Shown: positions 7,477-16,663, counted from the first letter of the stretch. The stretch is DNA of 42,513 bases from Candidatus Endobugula sertula (GCA_001723645.1 MDLC01000029.1:1-42513), one strand, 5' to 3'. Numbers and translations: made by a program. Notes: generated by a model not told the origin, from the letters alone.

Positions 7477-7815
7477 GTGGCTACGATAACAGTCAACTTT
7501 TTTCATAAAAACGGTTCTGAGGCCATTGAGTTAGATACCAGTAAATGGAGTGATGCCCTCGCTAGTCCAAGTATGGGAAAAGCGTTGTGATTGTTAGAAA
7601 CTGTGATTGCATATTTCAGTAAAGCGGTGACAGTTTTCAGGGCAAATAACCTGTCCTTAGAGAAACTATTCAGGTTTAATCGTCACGTTATTTGATATAA
7701 TGATCAATTCAGATATTTTCTATACGTGGTTAACACGGGAATGACGACCCAAAGAGCCTGTACGTTCGAGGATGGCGATGGACAATGCGAATTTATTGTT
7801 ACCTTAAAGTGTTAA
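7477..7815 (+). pseudogene. Decayed reading frame with an H-NOX/V4R-like C-terminal end
   Basis: One frame runs from GTG 7477 to TAA 7813-7815, interrupted only by TGA at 7588-7590 and 7693-7695. The pieces read as protein-like (HKNGSEAIELDTSKWSDALA, LLETVIAYFSKAVTVFRANN), and the last piece ends ACTFEDGDGQCEFIVTLKC. That end resembles the C-terminal strand pair of the H-NOX protein at 952-1491 (CLHKGDSCCTFNV) and of 4-vinyl-reductase-type domains. It lies directly after the HD-GYP gene and ends one base before the convergent gene. The family of the front part is not recognised. The assignment is tentative. Confidence 0.45.
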
Positions 7816-8391
7816 TTATAAATTAATTGCAATACTTAACCCATAGAAATTTTGCCCTGAATTTTCGTTGGTTAAAGTCCCGTTAGAAAAGTGTCTAGCG
7901 TAGAATTCTAGGTTAATACGATTCATTCGATAACCAAAAGTTATTTTTTCGCCAAATGTAAAAGCTGATCTAATACGATTAGTCGTTTCACTTTTAATAT
8001 AAGCGCCTAAACGAACATTAGTGTAAAAATTGCCAATGCTGAATAAAAGGACATCTCCAGATAAACCAAATAGTGCTAAGTCATACTGGGAAAGGTTAGC
8101 GGTTCTAGGATAACCATTGTCTGCACTACAGATCGTTTCTGTACAATCATTACCTTTAAACCCTCCTAACTCTATATTTCGTCGGGCGGCTCGACGAAAG
8201 AAGGTTGTTGGTTGACTGTAAGTCATATCAGCATAAAATAATTCTTCTGTGTTTAAACCCCGGCGTATACTTTGACCAAGACTTAAAGAAAATTGATTTT
8301 GATATTCTCCAAACATTGGATTCGCAAAAACAGAAGAGCAAAATAATGTGAGAATAGTAAACGTAAAAATTTGCGCCATTTTTTTCAACAT
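7816..8391 (-). CDS. PagL-like outer-membrane protein (putative lipid A 3-O-deacylase/acyloxyacyl hydrolase family)
   Basis: 191 residues with a signal peptide (residues 1-23, cleavage after VFA) and alternating hydrophobic strands typical of a small 8-strand barrel, ending in Leu. Near the C-terminus RHFSNGTLTNENSGQNF matches the PagL active-site region, in which His and Ser are catalytic: His167 and Ser169 here. The catalytic Glu of Pseudomonas PagL lies 14 residues after the His; this position is Asn181, and the nearest Glu is 176, so activity is uncertain. Two cysteines (83, 88) could form a loop disulfide. The gene stands alone on the minus strand and converges with the signalling operon. 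Confidence 0.55.
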   Translation of the reverse strand: MLKKMAQIFTFTILTLFCSSVFANPMFGEYQNQFSLSLGQSIRRGLNTEELFYADMTYSQPTTFFRRAARRNIELGGFKGNDCTETICSADNGYPRTANLSQYDLALFGLSGDVLLFSIGNFYTNVRLGAYIKSETTNRIRSAFTFGEKITFGYRMNRINLEFYARHFSNGTLTNENSGQNFYGLSIAINL

Positions 8392-8573
8392 GAATTTGAA
8401 CTCGTTTAACTAAAAAGCCTATTTTTGAATAGATAAAGTACGAATAGTACTAGACATTCGTTAAAAAAACCAGTGAGCTGCTTTTTAAGCTGAGGAGGGA
8501 AAAGTCATATTCGTCACACATTTTACATGTACGCTATCTTTTGTATTCGGTAGTCTGAAGAATAGCTCTAATA

Positions 8574-10238
8574 CTAATTAGTATAAAGTACCTTAAGCAA
8601 GGGCTTTTTATCTGCTACTTTTTGTTGATTATGGTGCTGTTGCTTTAATAACGGTAGCATCTCTTTAAAGTCCCAAATCACAACGTTACTTTCACTATAT
8701 AGTTGTTTATCCAGGATGGATAATGCTTCCTCCAGATCGGGAAAATAGTGGATAAGATCGCCGCTGTTTTTGATGGGTTGTTGTGTTACGAGACTTGCCC
8801 ATTGTAGCAGGTGAGTTTTAAGCACTCGCCATTGTTGCTGTTTTATTGCTTGTTCAATGTCAACCATGGATTTTTTAATGTGTGCATTGCTTCTTTTTTT
8901 CTGTTCGCTGGTATCGACTACTGTTTGTTGTTTGGGATTGTTGGGTTGGCGTTGCCAGAGTACAAGGAAAATAATACTTAAACAGGCAAATAGTAGACTG
9001 CTGATTTGCCAATACATCAGAGTGTTATCATTGACGATAACAGGTGACGGTAAGCCACTGATTTTATTCGGACTACTAGGCAAAGGTTCTTTGAAAATTT
9101 CGCTATTGGCAACAATAACTTGTTGGCGAGGCAGAACGATCAATTCTTCTTTGTTGCTAGTGACATTCCACCAGCGCAAACTAATTTCCGGTAGCATAAA
9201 TGTGCCTGGTTTTTTAGGAATAACCGCGTAATTTTCGGTACGTGACCCGATAATACCCTGCATATTTTTGCTATTTTCTACTTGGGGTAAATCACTATAA
9301 ATAGTAAATTCTTCGTTACTGGATAAAGCCAATGAAGGCAATTGTGAATAATTGAGGCCGTGGGCTTTAAGTAATAGCGAGTAGGTGAGAGGTTCTCCCA
9401 CTTTGGCGGTAATGGTGGATTGTTGCCATTGTTGCTCCAGGGAAAGTCTGCTGGCAGGTAACCACTGTTTAGCCGTCGATACTTTGGGCACTGGCTTAAC
9501 CTCTACTTGTAGAGCTTGGCTGCGTATTCGTAAGTAAGGGTTGGTTATTTGTCCGAAGCTAAATCCTCGAATTGATTTTTCTACTTGCCATGATTGTGCT
9601 GGGATATCCATGGTACCGCTGGATTGTGGATGAATCGCGTACACCTTTTCTAAAACATTATAACGTATAGCTTGGTAGTTTGTTGTAAAGTTATTCTCTG
9701 CTACCAGTTCTGTGGTTGCACCTGTAATGCTAAGATTGTCGGGAGTGTAGCCTGATAGTGATGTGCGGTAATACAGACGCAATGTGAATAGTAATTGTTC
9801 CTGAACATAGACTGTAGACTTATCAATAGAGGATTCCAGAAACACTTCGCTATTTGTTTTTTCCCCTGCGGTATTCGCTGGTGAGTTATCGGTGACAGTA
9901 ATGGTGATGGCATCACTGAAGACCCCTCCCACAGAAAAGGAGGGAATGACTAGTGTGCCAGCCTCTTTCGGTGCGAGTATTAAGTTCCATTCTGTTTTAG
10001 CCGTAATACGACCATTAATAATAGATGTCTGACTGCTGCGTTGGCGATTTAAAATATCAAACTGAATTTCGACCCGGCTAAAGTCAATGGTGTCGCCGTC
10101 TTGTTTATCTAAGGTGATGGTTAAAATAAGTGTTTCATTAAGACCAATGCTGGTGCGATCAACGGTTGATGTGAGTGTTAATGCATGAACATTGATTGAT
10201 AGTAGTAATAGGGTGAGCGAAAGAGTCAGTTTATTCAT
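8574..10238 (-). CDS. batD: BatD family protein
   Basis: Membrane-anchored periplasmic protein of about 554 residues, last gene of the Bat operon. The ATG at 10236-10238 is preferred because a signal peptide begins there (MNKLTLSLTLLLLSINVHA); a TTG 33 bases upstream is possible. The mature part has repeated Ig-like beta domains (for example DRTSIGLNETLILTITL and DKSTVYVQEQLLFTLRLYYR), typical of BatD/DUF7507-type proteins. A single membrane segment near residues 410-430 (ISSLLFACLSIIFLVLW) leads to a cytoplasmic tail. In the family BatD works with the vWA proteins BatA and BatB in envelope stress or oxygen tolerance; the molecular role is not established. Confidence 0.85.
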   Translation of the reverse strand: MNKLTLSLTLLLLSINVHALTLTSTVDRTSIGLNETLILTITLDKQDGDTIDFSRVEIQFDILNRQRSSQTSIINGRITAKTEWNLILAPKEAGTLVIPSFSVGGVFSDAITITVTDNSPANTAGEKTNSEVFLESSIDKSTVYVQEQLLFTLRLYYRTSLSGYTPDNLSITGATTELVAENNFTTNYQAIRYNVLEKVYAIHPQSSGTMDIPAQSWQVEKSIRGFSFGQITNPYLRIRSQALQVEVKPVPKVSTAKQWLPASRLSLEQQWQQSTITAKVGEPLTYSLLLKAHGLNYSQLPSLALSSNEEFTIYSDLPQVENSKNMQGIIGSRTENYAVIPKKPGTFMLPEISLRWWNVTSNKEELIVLPRQQVIVANSEIFKEPLPSSPNKISGLPSPVIVNDNTLMYWQISSLLFACLSIIFLVLWQRQPNNPKQQTVVDTSEQKKRSNAHIKKSMVDIEQAIKQQQWRVLKTHLLQWASLVTQQPIKNSGDLIHYFPDLEEALSILDKQLYSESNVVIWDFKEMLPLLKQQHHNQQKVADKKPLLKVLYTN

Positions 10239-10289
10239 TGTTGTTAATAATATCTTATTCTGGTTATTCAAACGGGATGATGACAGATG

Positions 10290-12119
10290 TTAATAGCGTT
10301 TGTGGGCATTGTTATCGGGTAGTTCCCATTGCCCATTGTTATATTCTCTGCGACGTTTTTTGAATTCGTAGTCAAACTTGCGTCGCAATAAACCACTAGG
10401 GTCGTCGTGTATTTTACGTATCCATTGCTCAAGTGCTTGTTTTTCCTCTTTACTTAGATGGGTAAGCGAAGCGTTTTCAGGTTGACTGTCTTCTGAGGAT
10501 TTGTTTTCTTCGGATGAGCGTTGTTGTTCCGCTTTCTTGCTTTCTGTGTTGTCCGCTTTTTTTTGTTCCTCCTGCTGGTTTTGTGTGCTATCACGAGAAG
10601 AGGTACTTTGTTGGGATTGTTGTTCTTTCGGCAAACTGTTATTTTGAGACTGTTTCTGACTGTTGTCACTATTGTTATCGCTATTGGAACCACTATCAGA
10701 ATTTTGTTGTTGATCCTGATGCTGTTCCTGATGATTATTTTGTTGCTGTTGCTGTTGCTGTTGCTGGAAATTTTCTATGATTTTTTTATTTGTTATCGCA
10801 TCCTGTAATTCAGGGTTAATCGCCAGGGCTGTATCATAGGCTTCAATGGCTTTATCTAGTTGTCCTAATTGAGCTAGAGCATTACCTCGATTATAGTGAT
10901 CGGTTGCGGTATTACCCTGACCAAAGGCTTTTACAGCAGCAGTGTAGTTTTTATTTCGGTAAGCTGCGCTGCCTTTCCATTGTGGTTGATCAAAGGACTG
11001 CTCGGCTTTTTCATACTGCTCTTGCTCAAAAGCCTGTTGGCCCTGTTGATTATCATTAAGCCATAAATCGTCCCATGAAAATGCATGCGCGGTTTTGGGG
11101 GGCAGTACGGGAAGTACTGTGACAACAAGTACTAATAACCAACCACGGCGAAAAGTAAAGGCCAGTAAGGGGAGTAAAAATAAAAGTAGAGTAGGGCCCC
11201 ACTCATGCCAGCGATCAATATGGTGTTCCAACTCCCGTGATTGGTCAGTAGGTTTATTCATCGTGTCCAGAATAAAACGGATATCTGAGTCATCAGCTTG
11301 TAAGGGCAGGTAAGTGCCTTGAACGCTTTGAGCAAAGGCTTTTAGTTGGGCATCATTGCGGGTTGAGTTGATCATATTGTTTGAATCATCACGCAGAAAG
11401 CCATTGCGGGTGGGAATAGGGGCGCCTTTGGAGGTTCCCACCCCCAGGATAAATAGAGTAATGTGTTTTCCTATAGAGCGTTTTAATGTGGAGAAGGCAC
11501 TACTATCAATCCCATCTGTAACCACAACCAATGAGGCCTTTTTTAGGTCTGAGTCTCTCAACAGCTCCTTGGAGAGGTCGACCGCCATTTCAATATTACT
11601 TCCGGGAATCGGTAGCAGACCTGGTTCGAGAGTAGCCAGTAAGTTAATAATGGTGTGAGTATCATCGGTTAAAGGAGTAACAATATGAGCTTCGCCTGCG
11701 TAAACGACTAGAGCGGTTAAACCCTCTTTACGTTGATTTAACAGGTCTTTAATTTTTAAGCGTGCTCGTACGATACGTGAAGGTTTATTGTCTTCCGCTC
11801 GCATACTCGGTGAAAGGTCCAAAACAATAATCAAAGTGGCTTCCGATTCATGTAGCGGTTGTGGAAGTTGTTTCCAGGTAGGACCAGCCAGTGCAATGGT
11901 TGTTATTATCCAAATAGCAATCAATCCTAGATATGAGGTAGAGTGTATGGGGCTTTGTGAACCAGTACTAATATAAGGTAGTAGGGTGTTATCAATCCAT
12001 TGTTCAAAACCTGTTCGTTGTCGCTGTTGTTGATGTAACCACAGAGTAAAAACGACCAGCAATGGGATCATTAACAACCAGAGAGGACGTAGAAAATGAA
12101 ATTGATTGAGTTCATCCAT
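10290..12119 (-). CDS. batB: BatB-BatC type fusion: vWA domain, TPR repeats and Gln-rich tail
   Basis: 609 residues. Two N-terminal membrane segments (about 12-28, 62-79) precede a von Willebrand A domain whose metal site (MIDAS) shows Asp101-x-Ser103-x-Ser105 (DLSPS), a Thr in TPLTDD and the Asp of VVVTDG. A third membrane segment lies near 310-340, followed by TPR-like repeats (about 355-435, for example DKAIEAYDTALAINPELQDA). The remaining about 170 residues are low-complexity Gln/Asn/Ser/Glu, starting with a run of nine Gln and ending in a short basic-aromatic tail. In Bacteroides batB and batC are separate; here the TPR part is fused as in many proteobacteria. It overlaps batA by 8 bases. 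Confidence 0.88.
   Translation of the reverse strand: MDELNQFHFLRPLWLLMIPLLVVFTLWLHQQQRQRTGFEQWIDNTLLPYISTGSQSPIHSTSYLGLIAIWIITTIALAGPTWKQLPQPLHESEATLIIVLDLSPSMRAEDNKPSRIVRARLKIKDLLNQRKEGLTALVVYAGEAHIVTPLTDDTHTIINLLATLEPGLLPIPGSNIEMAVDLSKELLRDSDLKKASLVVVTDGIDSSAFSTLKRSIGKHITLFILGVGTSKGAPIPTRNGFLRDDSNNMINSTRNDAQLKAFAQSVQGTYLPLQADDSDIRFILDTMNKPTDQSRELEHHIDRWHEWGPTLLLFLLPLLAFTFRRGWLLVLVVTVLPVLPPKTAHAFSWDDLWLNDNQQGQQAFEQEQYEKAEQSFDQPQWKGSAAYRNKNYTAAVKAFGQGNTATDHYNRGNALAQLGQLDKAIEAYDTALAINPELQDAITNKKIIENFQQQQQQQQQNNHQEQHQDQQQNSDSGSNSDNNSDNSQKQSQNNSLPKEQQSQQSTSSRDSTQNQQEEQKKADNTESKKAEQQRSSEENKSSEDSQPENASLTHLSKEEKQALEQWIRKIHDDPSGLLRRKFDYEFKKRRREYNNGQWELPDNNAHKRY
10741..10766 (+). repeat. TTGCTG hexanucleotide repeat coding for poly-Gln
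   Basis: About four tandem TTGCTG units, which on the minus strand are alternating CAG/CAA codons, encode most of a nine-Gln run in the BatB/BatC fusion. Alternating synonymous codons soften pure slippage, but unit gain or loss would change the Gln number by two without a frameshift. Confidence 0.85.
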
Positions 12120-13200
12120 GGGATGTGTCCTTGTTAGAGCGGCTTCGGTTATCTCCTGTCAGGAAAAGAGAGGTTACTGATCTTATCAGGGACTGGTGGT
12201 AAATCTGTACACTGAGTAACAGGCTGATTATCAGGGCTAACCCTAACGGCCACATAAACAAAGCATTAATAGGACGCAGCCATTGTTTTTCTTGCTCGGT
12301 TGGTTCTAGTTGGTCGAGCTCTTGATAGATATTATTCAGTTCCTGCGTATTACGGGCGCGAAAATATTTTCCCTGAGTGGTGTTTGCAATAGCCGTCAGT
12401 GTTTTTTCATCCAGAGAGGCAGATGGATTGATACGCCGTTTACCGAAGAAACTCCGCACTACCATTTCGTCGGCACCCATGCCAATGGTATAAATTTTGG
12501 TATTGATTTGTTGGGCCAGTGTGGCCGCTTGTAAAGGCTCTACTTCGCCAGCGGTGTTGGCGCCATCGGTTAATAGAATAATGACTTGGCTGTCGCTAGG
12601 TTTTTTTTGGCCATTGGGTTGTTGTGCTATACGGTCTTTTAGACGTTTAACTGATAAACCAATGGCATCACCAATAGCCGTTTGCGGTCCGGCAAACCCT
12701 AATTGCGCTTCCTCTAGGAACTGTTGTACGGAATCTGTATCAAAGGTGAGAGGTGTTTGTAAATAAGCATGGGTGCCGAATAAGATTAGGCCAATACGGT
12801 CCCCTTTACGTCGTTGAATAAATTCACTGACTACACGCTTGACAGCTTTCAGACGACTAACGGCTTGGCCGTTAAGTTCCATATCTTCCTGGCTCATACT
12901 ATCAGAAATATCTACGGCCAGTAACAAGTCACGCCCACTGGTCGGTAATGCTTGAGGTTCACCCAACCATTGTGGGCGGGCAGCGGCCAAAATGGTGAGC
13001 ATCCAAATGGTAATGAGTGTTGTTAAGATCATGGTAGAGCGTGATTTGTGCCGCTTTCCCGGTTGTGGCAAAGTGCTCATTTGTGCATAAAATGGAACGA
13101 TAACAGCAGCGGGCTCTTTCTTTACCGGGCGAAAAAAGAAGTATATCAAGGCAGGTAATGGGAGCAGGACTAATACCCAGGGAGAACCTAGCGTTATCAT
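12112..13200 (-). CDS. batA: BatA family vWA-domain inner-membrane protein
   Basis: 362 residues. Membrane segments lie at about 5-24 and 57-75, with another near 308-330. The vWA domain between them has a complete metal site: Asp97, Ser99, Ser101 (DISDS), the Thr of TPLTFDTD and Asp of ILLTDGANT. The N-terminal BatA domain pattern SPWVLVLLPLPALIYFF is clear. The start is one base after the stop of the upstream DUF4381 gene and its end overlaps batB, so the operon is tightly coupled. vWA proteins of this class are thought to work with the MoxR ATPase as chaperone-like complexes. Confidence 0.9.
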   Translation of the reverse strand: MITLGSPWVLVLLPLPALIYFFFRPVKKEPAAVIVPFYAQMSTLPQPGKRHKSRSTMILTTLITIWMLTILAAARPQWLGEPQALPTSGRDLLLAVDISDSMSQEDMELNGQAVSRLKAVKRVVSEFIQRRKGDRIGLILFGTHAYLQTPLTFDTDSVQQFLEEAQLGFAGPQTAIGDAIGLSVKRLKDRIAQQPNGQKKPSDSQVIILLTDGANTAGEVEPLQAATLAQQINTKIYTIGMGADEMVVRSFFGKRRINPSASLDEKTLTAIANTTQGKYFRARNTQELNNIYQELDQLEPTEQEKQWLRPINALFMWPLGLALIISLLLSVQIYHQSLIRSVTSLFLTGDNRSRSNKDTSHG

Positions 13201-13201
13201 G

Positions 13202-13717
13202 CTAGCATGCCTCCGTTTTTACTGGTGTGACATGATTGTTAATCCATTGCTTTATCGCATGGTGTACTGCTTGTATATTCATTGTCTGACCAATAGTGGA
13301 GCTTGATAAATATTGTTGTGTAACCATCAGTTCTGACAAAGTTTGATCGAAATACGGTGCTGATGTTTGCCGATTTAAAAAGCTTATCCATGCTTGTCCA
13401 AACAAACCGGATAGATTTTCTGTAGGGTAGGCGGTGATGGCTACCCGTTTTAATAAACGCAACATCTCTTGCAGGGTCTGTAACTGTTGTTCTTCCGGTG
13501 ATTGTTGCCAATCGCGGTATTGTTGATTCAATAAATGAAGGGCCGCTTTTCTGTAACCCCATTTTTTGCGGTAACGTTTAATGACTAGAACAAGGCTTGC
13601 TACAAGGACAATACAGAAAAAAGCCAGTAGCCACCAGCCTAGGGCAGGGGGCCAGGCATTCACCACCGCAGGTAAGTGGATATCTTGTAGTGGCAATTCG
13701 GTAGGTGCAGTCATCAT
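13202..13717 (-). CDS. DUF4381 family membrane protein of the MoxR-Bat operon
   Basis: About 171 residues. The ATG at 13715-13717 is chosen because it shares a base with the stop of the upstream gene (TAATG), a typical coupled start. One membrane segment (about residues 25-48, GWWLLAFFCIVLVASLVLVI) follows a short periplasmic part with LPLQDIHLP, and the C-terminal about 120 residues are helical and cytoplasmic, with the family-like FGQAWISFLNRQ. Its position between DUF58 and BatA is standard for gammaproteobacterial MoxR operons. Function unknown. Confidence 0.82.
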   Translation of the reverse strand: MMTAPTELPLQDIHLPAVVNAWPPALGWWLLAFFCIVLVASLVLVIKRYRKKWGYRKAALHLLNQQYRDWQQSPEEQQLQTLQEMLRLLKRVAITAYPTENLSGLFGQAWISFLNRQTSAPYFDQTLSELMVTQQYLSSSTIGQTMNIQAVHHAIKQWINNHVTPVKTEAC

Positions 13718-14658
13718 TAAATAAAGCACTCCTTAACAATATCAAGAGGCGGCGTTTGTACAAATGCTAGTTGCAGACGCAATTTATATTGCTGCTGAAG
13801 ATGGATTAGGCGTTGCTCTTTATTTTTAAATTGTTGGTGAAATGCATGTTGTGTTTGTTGTTGTATGGACATCTGTTGAGATGCTTTTCCGTTGCTTATT
13901 GCCAAAGAGGCGGTATTAGGAATGTGGGCTTCCAGGGTATCTACTACCCATAATAAGGTGATTTGGTTATGTCTGGCCAATCGAAATAACCAAGGTTCGC
14001 ATTCTTTATCCAGATCGTAAAAGTCACTGATAATATAGATACTGCTACCGGCCTGGGTTGTCTGCTGTAATTGTTGTAGCAAGTCGACGAAGTGTGGTTC
14101 AGTGCGTATTTCAGTACTGAGTTGTTGATTCGCCGTAGTGAGTTGTTGTAACCAGCGGTTGACTGTTTTGTGGCTACGTACTGGGCGAGTTTCACTCATG
14201 CCATTTTGGCTCAGTACCAATCCACCACAACGGTCATCATTAGCGAGGGTGACCCAGTTGATAATGGCAGCGATATGGCAGGCATACACAGATTTAAAGC
14301 ATGGGTGGCTACCAAAAAACAGGGAGCGTCGTTGATCTACAGCGGTAATAATCGGGTGCTCTTTTTCCTCGCTGTAGCGTTTGGAGTGTGTGACTTGCGT
14401 ACGTGCGGTAACACGCCAGTCGATGCTGCGGATATCATCGCCCGGTTGGTATACTCGAACCTCCTCAAATTCCATCCCGCGATTAATGGCCCGACTTTTA
14501 TATTGTCCGCCCAAGTTTGCTTTATTCACCCGATTTTTGGGTGAGACACATTGTTGTGCCAGATAACGCAATTGCTGTAGTTCATTTAGTTCTACATAAG
14601 CGCCTTTGGGGAATAGTGTGTTAGCGTATGGTGTGTGTTTAGGCACTTGCTTACTCAT
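13717..14658 (-). CDS. DUF58 family protein
   Basis: 313 residues, soluble. The DUF58 signature VYQPGDDIRSIDWRVTAR is complete, followed by a vWA-like fold (VDQRRSLFFGS, then IYIISDFYDL). It begins 12 bases after the MoxR stop and is coupled to the next gene by TAATG. DUF58 proteins are the usual partners of MoxR AAA+ ATPases and are thought to link the ATPase with the vWA membrane proteins; no enzyme activity is known. Confidence 0.9.
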   Translation of the reverse strand: MSKQVPKHTPYANTLFPKGAYVELNELQQLRYLAQQCVSPKNRVNKANLGGQYKSRAINRGMEFEEVRVYQPGDDIRSIDWRVTARTQVTHSKRYSEEKEHPIITAVDQRRSLFFGSHPCFKSVYACHIAAIINWVTLANDDRCGGLVLSQNGMSETRPVRSHKTVNRWLQQLTTANQQLSTEIRTEPHFVDLLQQLQQTTQAGSSIYIISDFYDLDKECEPWLFRLARHNQITLLWVVDTLEAHIPNTASLAISNGKASQQMSIQQQTQHAFHQQFKNKEQRLIHLQQQYKLRLQLAFVQTPPLDIVKECFI

Positions 14659-14670
14659 GATGCAATCACT

Positions 14671-15618
14671 CTATACGATAGCCACTTTTTCCAATAACTG
14701 ACTGATGACGTGATCTGCGGATACACTCTGAGCTTCGGCCTCAAAACTTAACAACAAACGATGACGAAATACATCATATATTACGCTATGAATATCATCT
14801 GGTGTGACGTAATCTCTATCTTGCATCCAGGCATGTGCTTTGGCACAGCGATCCAGTGCGATGGTTGCCCTTGGGCTGATACCAAATTCGATCCAACGTG
14901 CCAAATCACTATCCACCTTATCTGGGTGTCTGGTTGCCATAGTTAATTGCACAATATAGTCATCTAGGGTTGGGGCACTGTGAATGTCCATCACTTCCTG
15001 GCGGGCCTTTAATAACTCCTGGATAGTCAGCTGTTGTGTTGGTGGAGCAATGGATTGTTTTGACTCTGCTCTTGCCAGCTGAAGAATAGCAGCTTCCGCT
15101 TGAGTGTCGGGATATTCAATATTAACCTGCATTAAAAAACGGTCTAGTTGGGCTTCTGGCAAGGGGTAGGTGCCTTCTTGCTCAATAGGGTTCTGTGTAG
15201 CCATTACCAGAAACAGTTCCGGTAATTGGTAGGTGTTGTTGCCAACGCTGATTTGCCTTTCAGCCATCGCTTCTAACAGAGCTGATTGCACTTTGGCGGG
15301 AGCGCGATTAATCTCATCGGCTAAAACCAAGTTGTGGAAAATAGGTCCTGGCTGGAAGTCAAATTGATGTTCTTGTGGGTTGTAGATGTCGGTTCCAGTA
15401 ATATCAGTGGGTAGTAGATCAGGGGTAAACTGTATTCGTTGAAAATTAGCTTCAATACCTTCCGATAAGTGTTTGATCGCTTTGGTTTTTGCTAAACCTG
15501 GAGCGCCTTCAACCAGTAGGTGTCCGTCGGCTAGCAAGGCGATTAATAACCGATCTGTTAGGTGTTGTTGTCCGACAATCTGGCCTTCGAGCCAATTTTT
15601 TAAGGAATTAAGCAACAT
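14671..15618 (-). CDS. moxR: MoxR-family AAA+ ATPase
   Basis: 315 residues. Walker A is GAPGLAKT (38-45), Walker B is LVLADEINRAP (about 96-106), sensor 1 is MATQNPIEQEGTYPLPEAQLDRF and the C-terminal lid carries the MoxR pattern GISPRATIALDRCAKA. It is the first gene of the minus-strand operon moxR-DUF58-DUF4381-batA-batB-batD. Family knowledge: MoxR ATPases act as chaperones remodelling or activating vWA-domain partners. A promoter is expected in the short gap 15619-15674 but no clear boxes were recognised. Confidence 0.94.
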   Translation of the reverse strand: MLLNSLKNWLEGQIVGQQHLTDRLLIALLADGHLLVEGAPGLAKTKAIKHLSEGIEANFQRIQFTPDLLPTDITGTDIYNPQEHQFDFQPGPIFHNLVLADEINRAPAKVQSALLEAMAERQISVGNNTYQLPELFLVMATQNPIEQEGTYPLPEAQLDRFLMQVNIEYPDTQAEAAILQLARAESKQSIAPPTQQLTIQELLKARQEVMDIHSAPTLDDYIVQLTMATRHPDKVDSDLARWIEFGISPRATIALDRCAKAHAWMQDRDYVTPDDIHSVIYDVFRHRLLLSFEAEAQSVSADHVISQLLEKVAIV

Positions 15619-15674
15619 AAATTTTTAGCCTATAAAAAACATTAAGGTTAACATTTAATATTTTGATTTTGAAG

Positions 15675-15983
15675 TTATTTTACGGGTTGCACAAGTATCC
15701 AGGGTTTGATCACTACAGCCCATAATTCTTTATTGTCAGCTTGCCATTCTATGGCTTGGCTATCGCTAGTACTCATGACTTGACCACTTCCTATCCATGC
15801 CTGAAAATGCGCTGTATTATCTTTGGCGAGTGCTTGGGCAACGTCGATTAAATCAAGTTCACTACTGACGGTAATTAAATGGCCAGCAGCAAAATGTGTG
15901 GCGAGTTCAGCCCAAGGAATACGGGCTGTTTCCCGGTTAATTTTGTCGTGTATCGATAAGGTGTCGTCATTATCTATTGTCAT
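15675..15983 (-). CDS. DUF2288 family protein
   Basis: Small soluble protein of 102 residues with the family pattern RIPWAELATHFAAGHLITV near the N-terminus and ELWAVVIKPWILVQ at the C-terminus. It starts 8 bases after the hflD stop and so is the last gene of mnmA-hflD-DUF2288. No function is known for the family. Confidence 0.8.
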   Translation of the reverse strand: MTIDNDDTLSIHDKINRETARIPWAELATHFAAGHLITVSSELDLIDVAQALAKDNTAHFQAWIGSGQVMSTSDSQAIEWQADNKELWAVVIKPWILVQPVK

Positions 15984-15991
15984 ATGAGGTT

Positions 15992-16663
15992 CTAATGCAG
16001 ATGTTGATATTTTACTTGTTCCAGTAAGGTTTTAGTGGTTTGTATGATCGATTTACGCTGGGTAATCATTTGGAAACGATTGCCCCCCAACTGTCGCCAG
16101 AGGACGCATGCTCTTATGCCGGCAAAGAGTAAAACGCGTATTTGATTCGCAATGCGCTGTTGTTGCAGATAGTTGTAATCGCCGGTAACCTGTATGCGAA
16201 AGTTGAAGGTACTGATTGTTTCGGTATAAATACTGGCTAGGCTGGCGATAACGTTATCATGGGTAATATCGAAATGTTTTGTCTGCTGCCGGGGCTGTTG
16301 TAGGCGTGAACTGATAACGCTTAACATATCTGAACGCTTAACCAGTTTTTTTTGCAGATGCATCATGCCCACCACATAACGCACGATATCGTTTCTATGG
16401 GGCATATTTTGGCGGCACATAATATTATGTAGATAATTAAGTCCGATTTCCAAATCCTTGGCCATGCTGTAGACATCATCAATAGAATTAGGGTTTTGCT
16501 CAAAGAGGCTATGAATAGCGGTATGCATGTCACTATTGGATACATGCCCTGTCGTCGCCAGCTGTTGTACCAGAGCGGCTGATTGCAATATACCTGCAAG
16601 TGCCATGGTCCTGTCATTAACAGCTTTATCGTTAGGTGATTTTGATATCGAGGGCTTTAACAC
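15992..16663 (-). CDS. hflD: HflD, high-frequency lysogenisation protein homolog
   Basis: 223 residues, helical throughout. The HflD hallmarks MALAGILQSAALVQQLA near the N-terminus, RIQVTGDYNYLQ and LLFAGIRACVLWRQLGGNR near the C-terminus are all present. In E. coli HflD is a peripheral inner-membrane protein that binds phage lambda CII and affects lysogeny; its normal cellular role is unclear. It lies directly after mnmA, the conserved gammaproteobacterial order. It has about 19 residues before MALAG, slightly longer than the E. coli N-terminus, so the start may be a little further in. Confidence 0.92.
   Translation of the reverse strand: MLKPSISKSPNDKAVNDRTMALAGILQSAALVQQLATTGHVSNSDMHTAIHSLFEQNPNSIDDVYSMAKDLEIGLNYLHNIMCRQNMPHRNDIVRYVVGMMHLQKKLVKRSDMLSVISSRLQQPRQQTKHFDITHDNVIASLASIYTETISTFNFRIQVTGDYNYLQQQRIANQIRVLLFAGIRACVLWRQLGGNRFQMITQRKSIIQTTKTLLEQVKYQHLH

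Noticed and set aside
10514-10808. Two hydrophobic plus-strand frames that look like small membrane proteins
   Set aside because: They are antisense to the Gln/Asn/Ser tract of BatB; the Leu/Val runs come from reverse-complemented CAA/CAG/AAC repeats.
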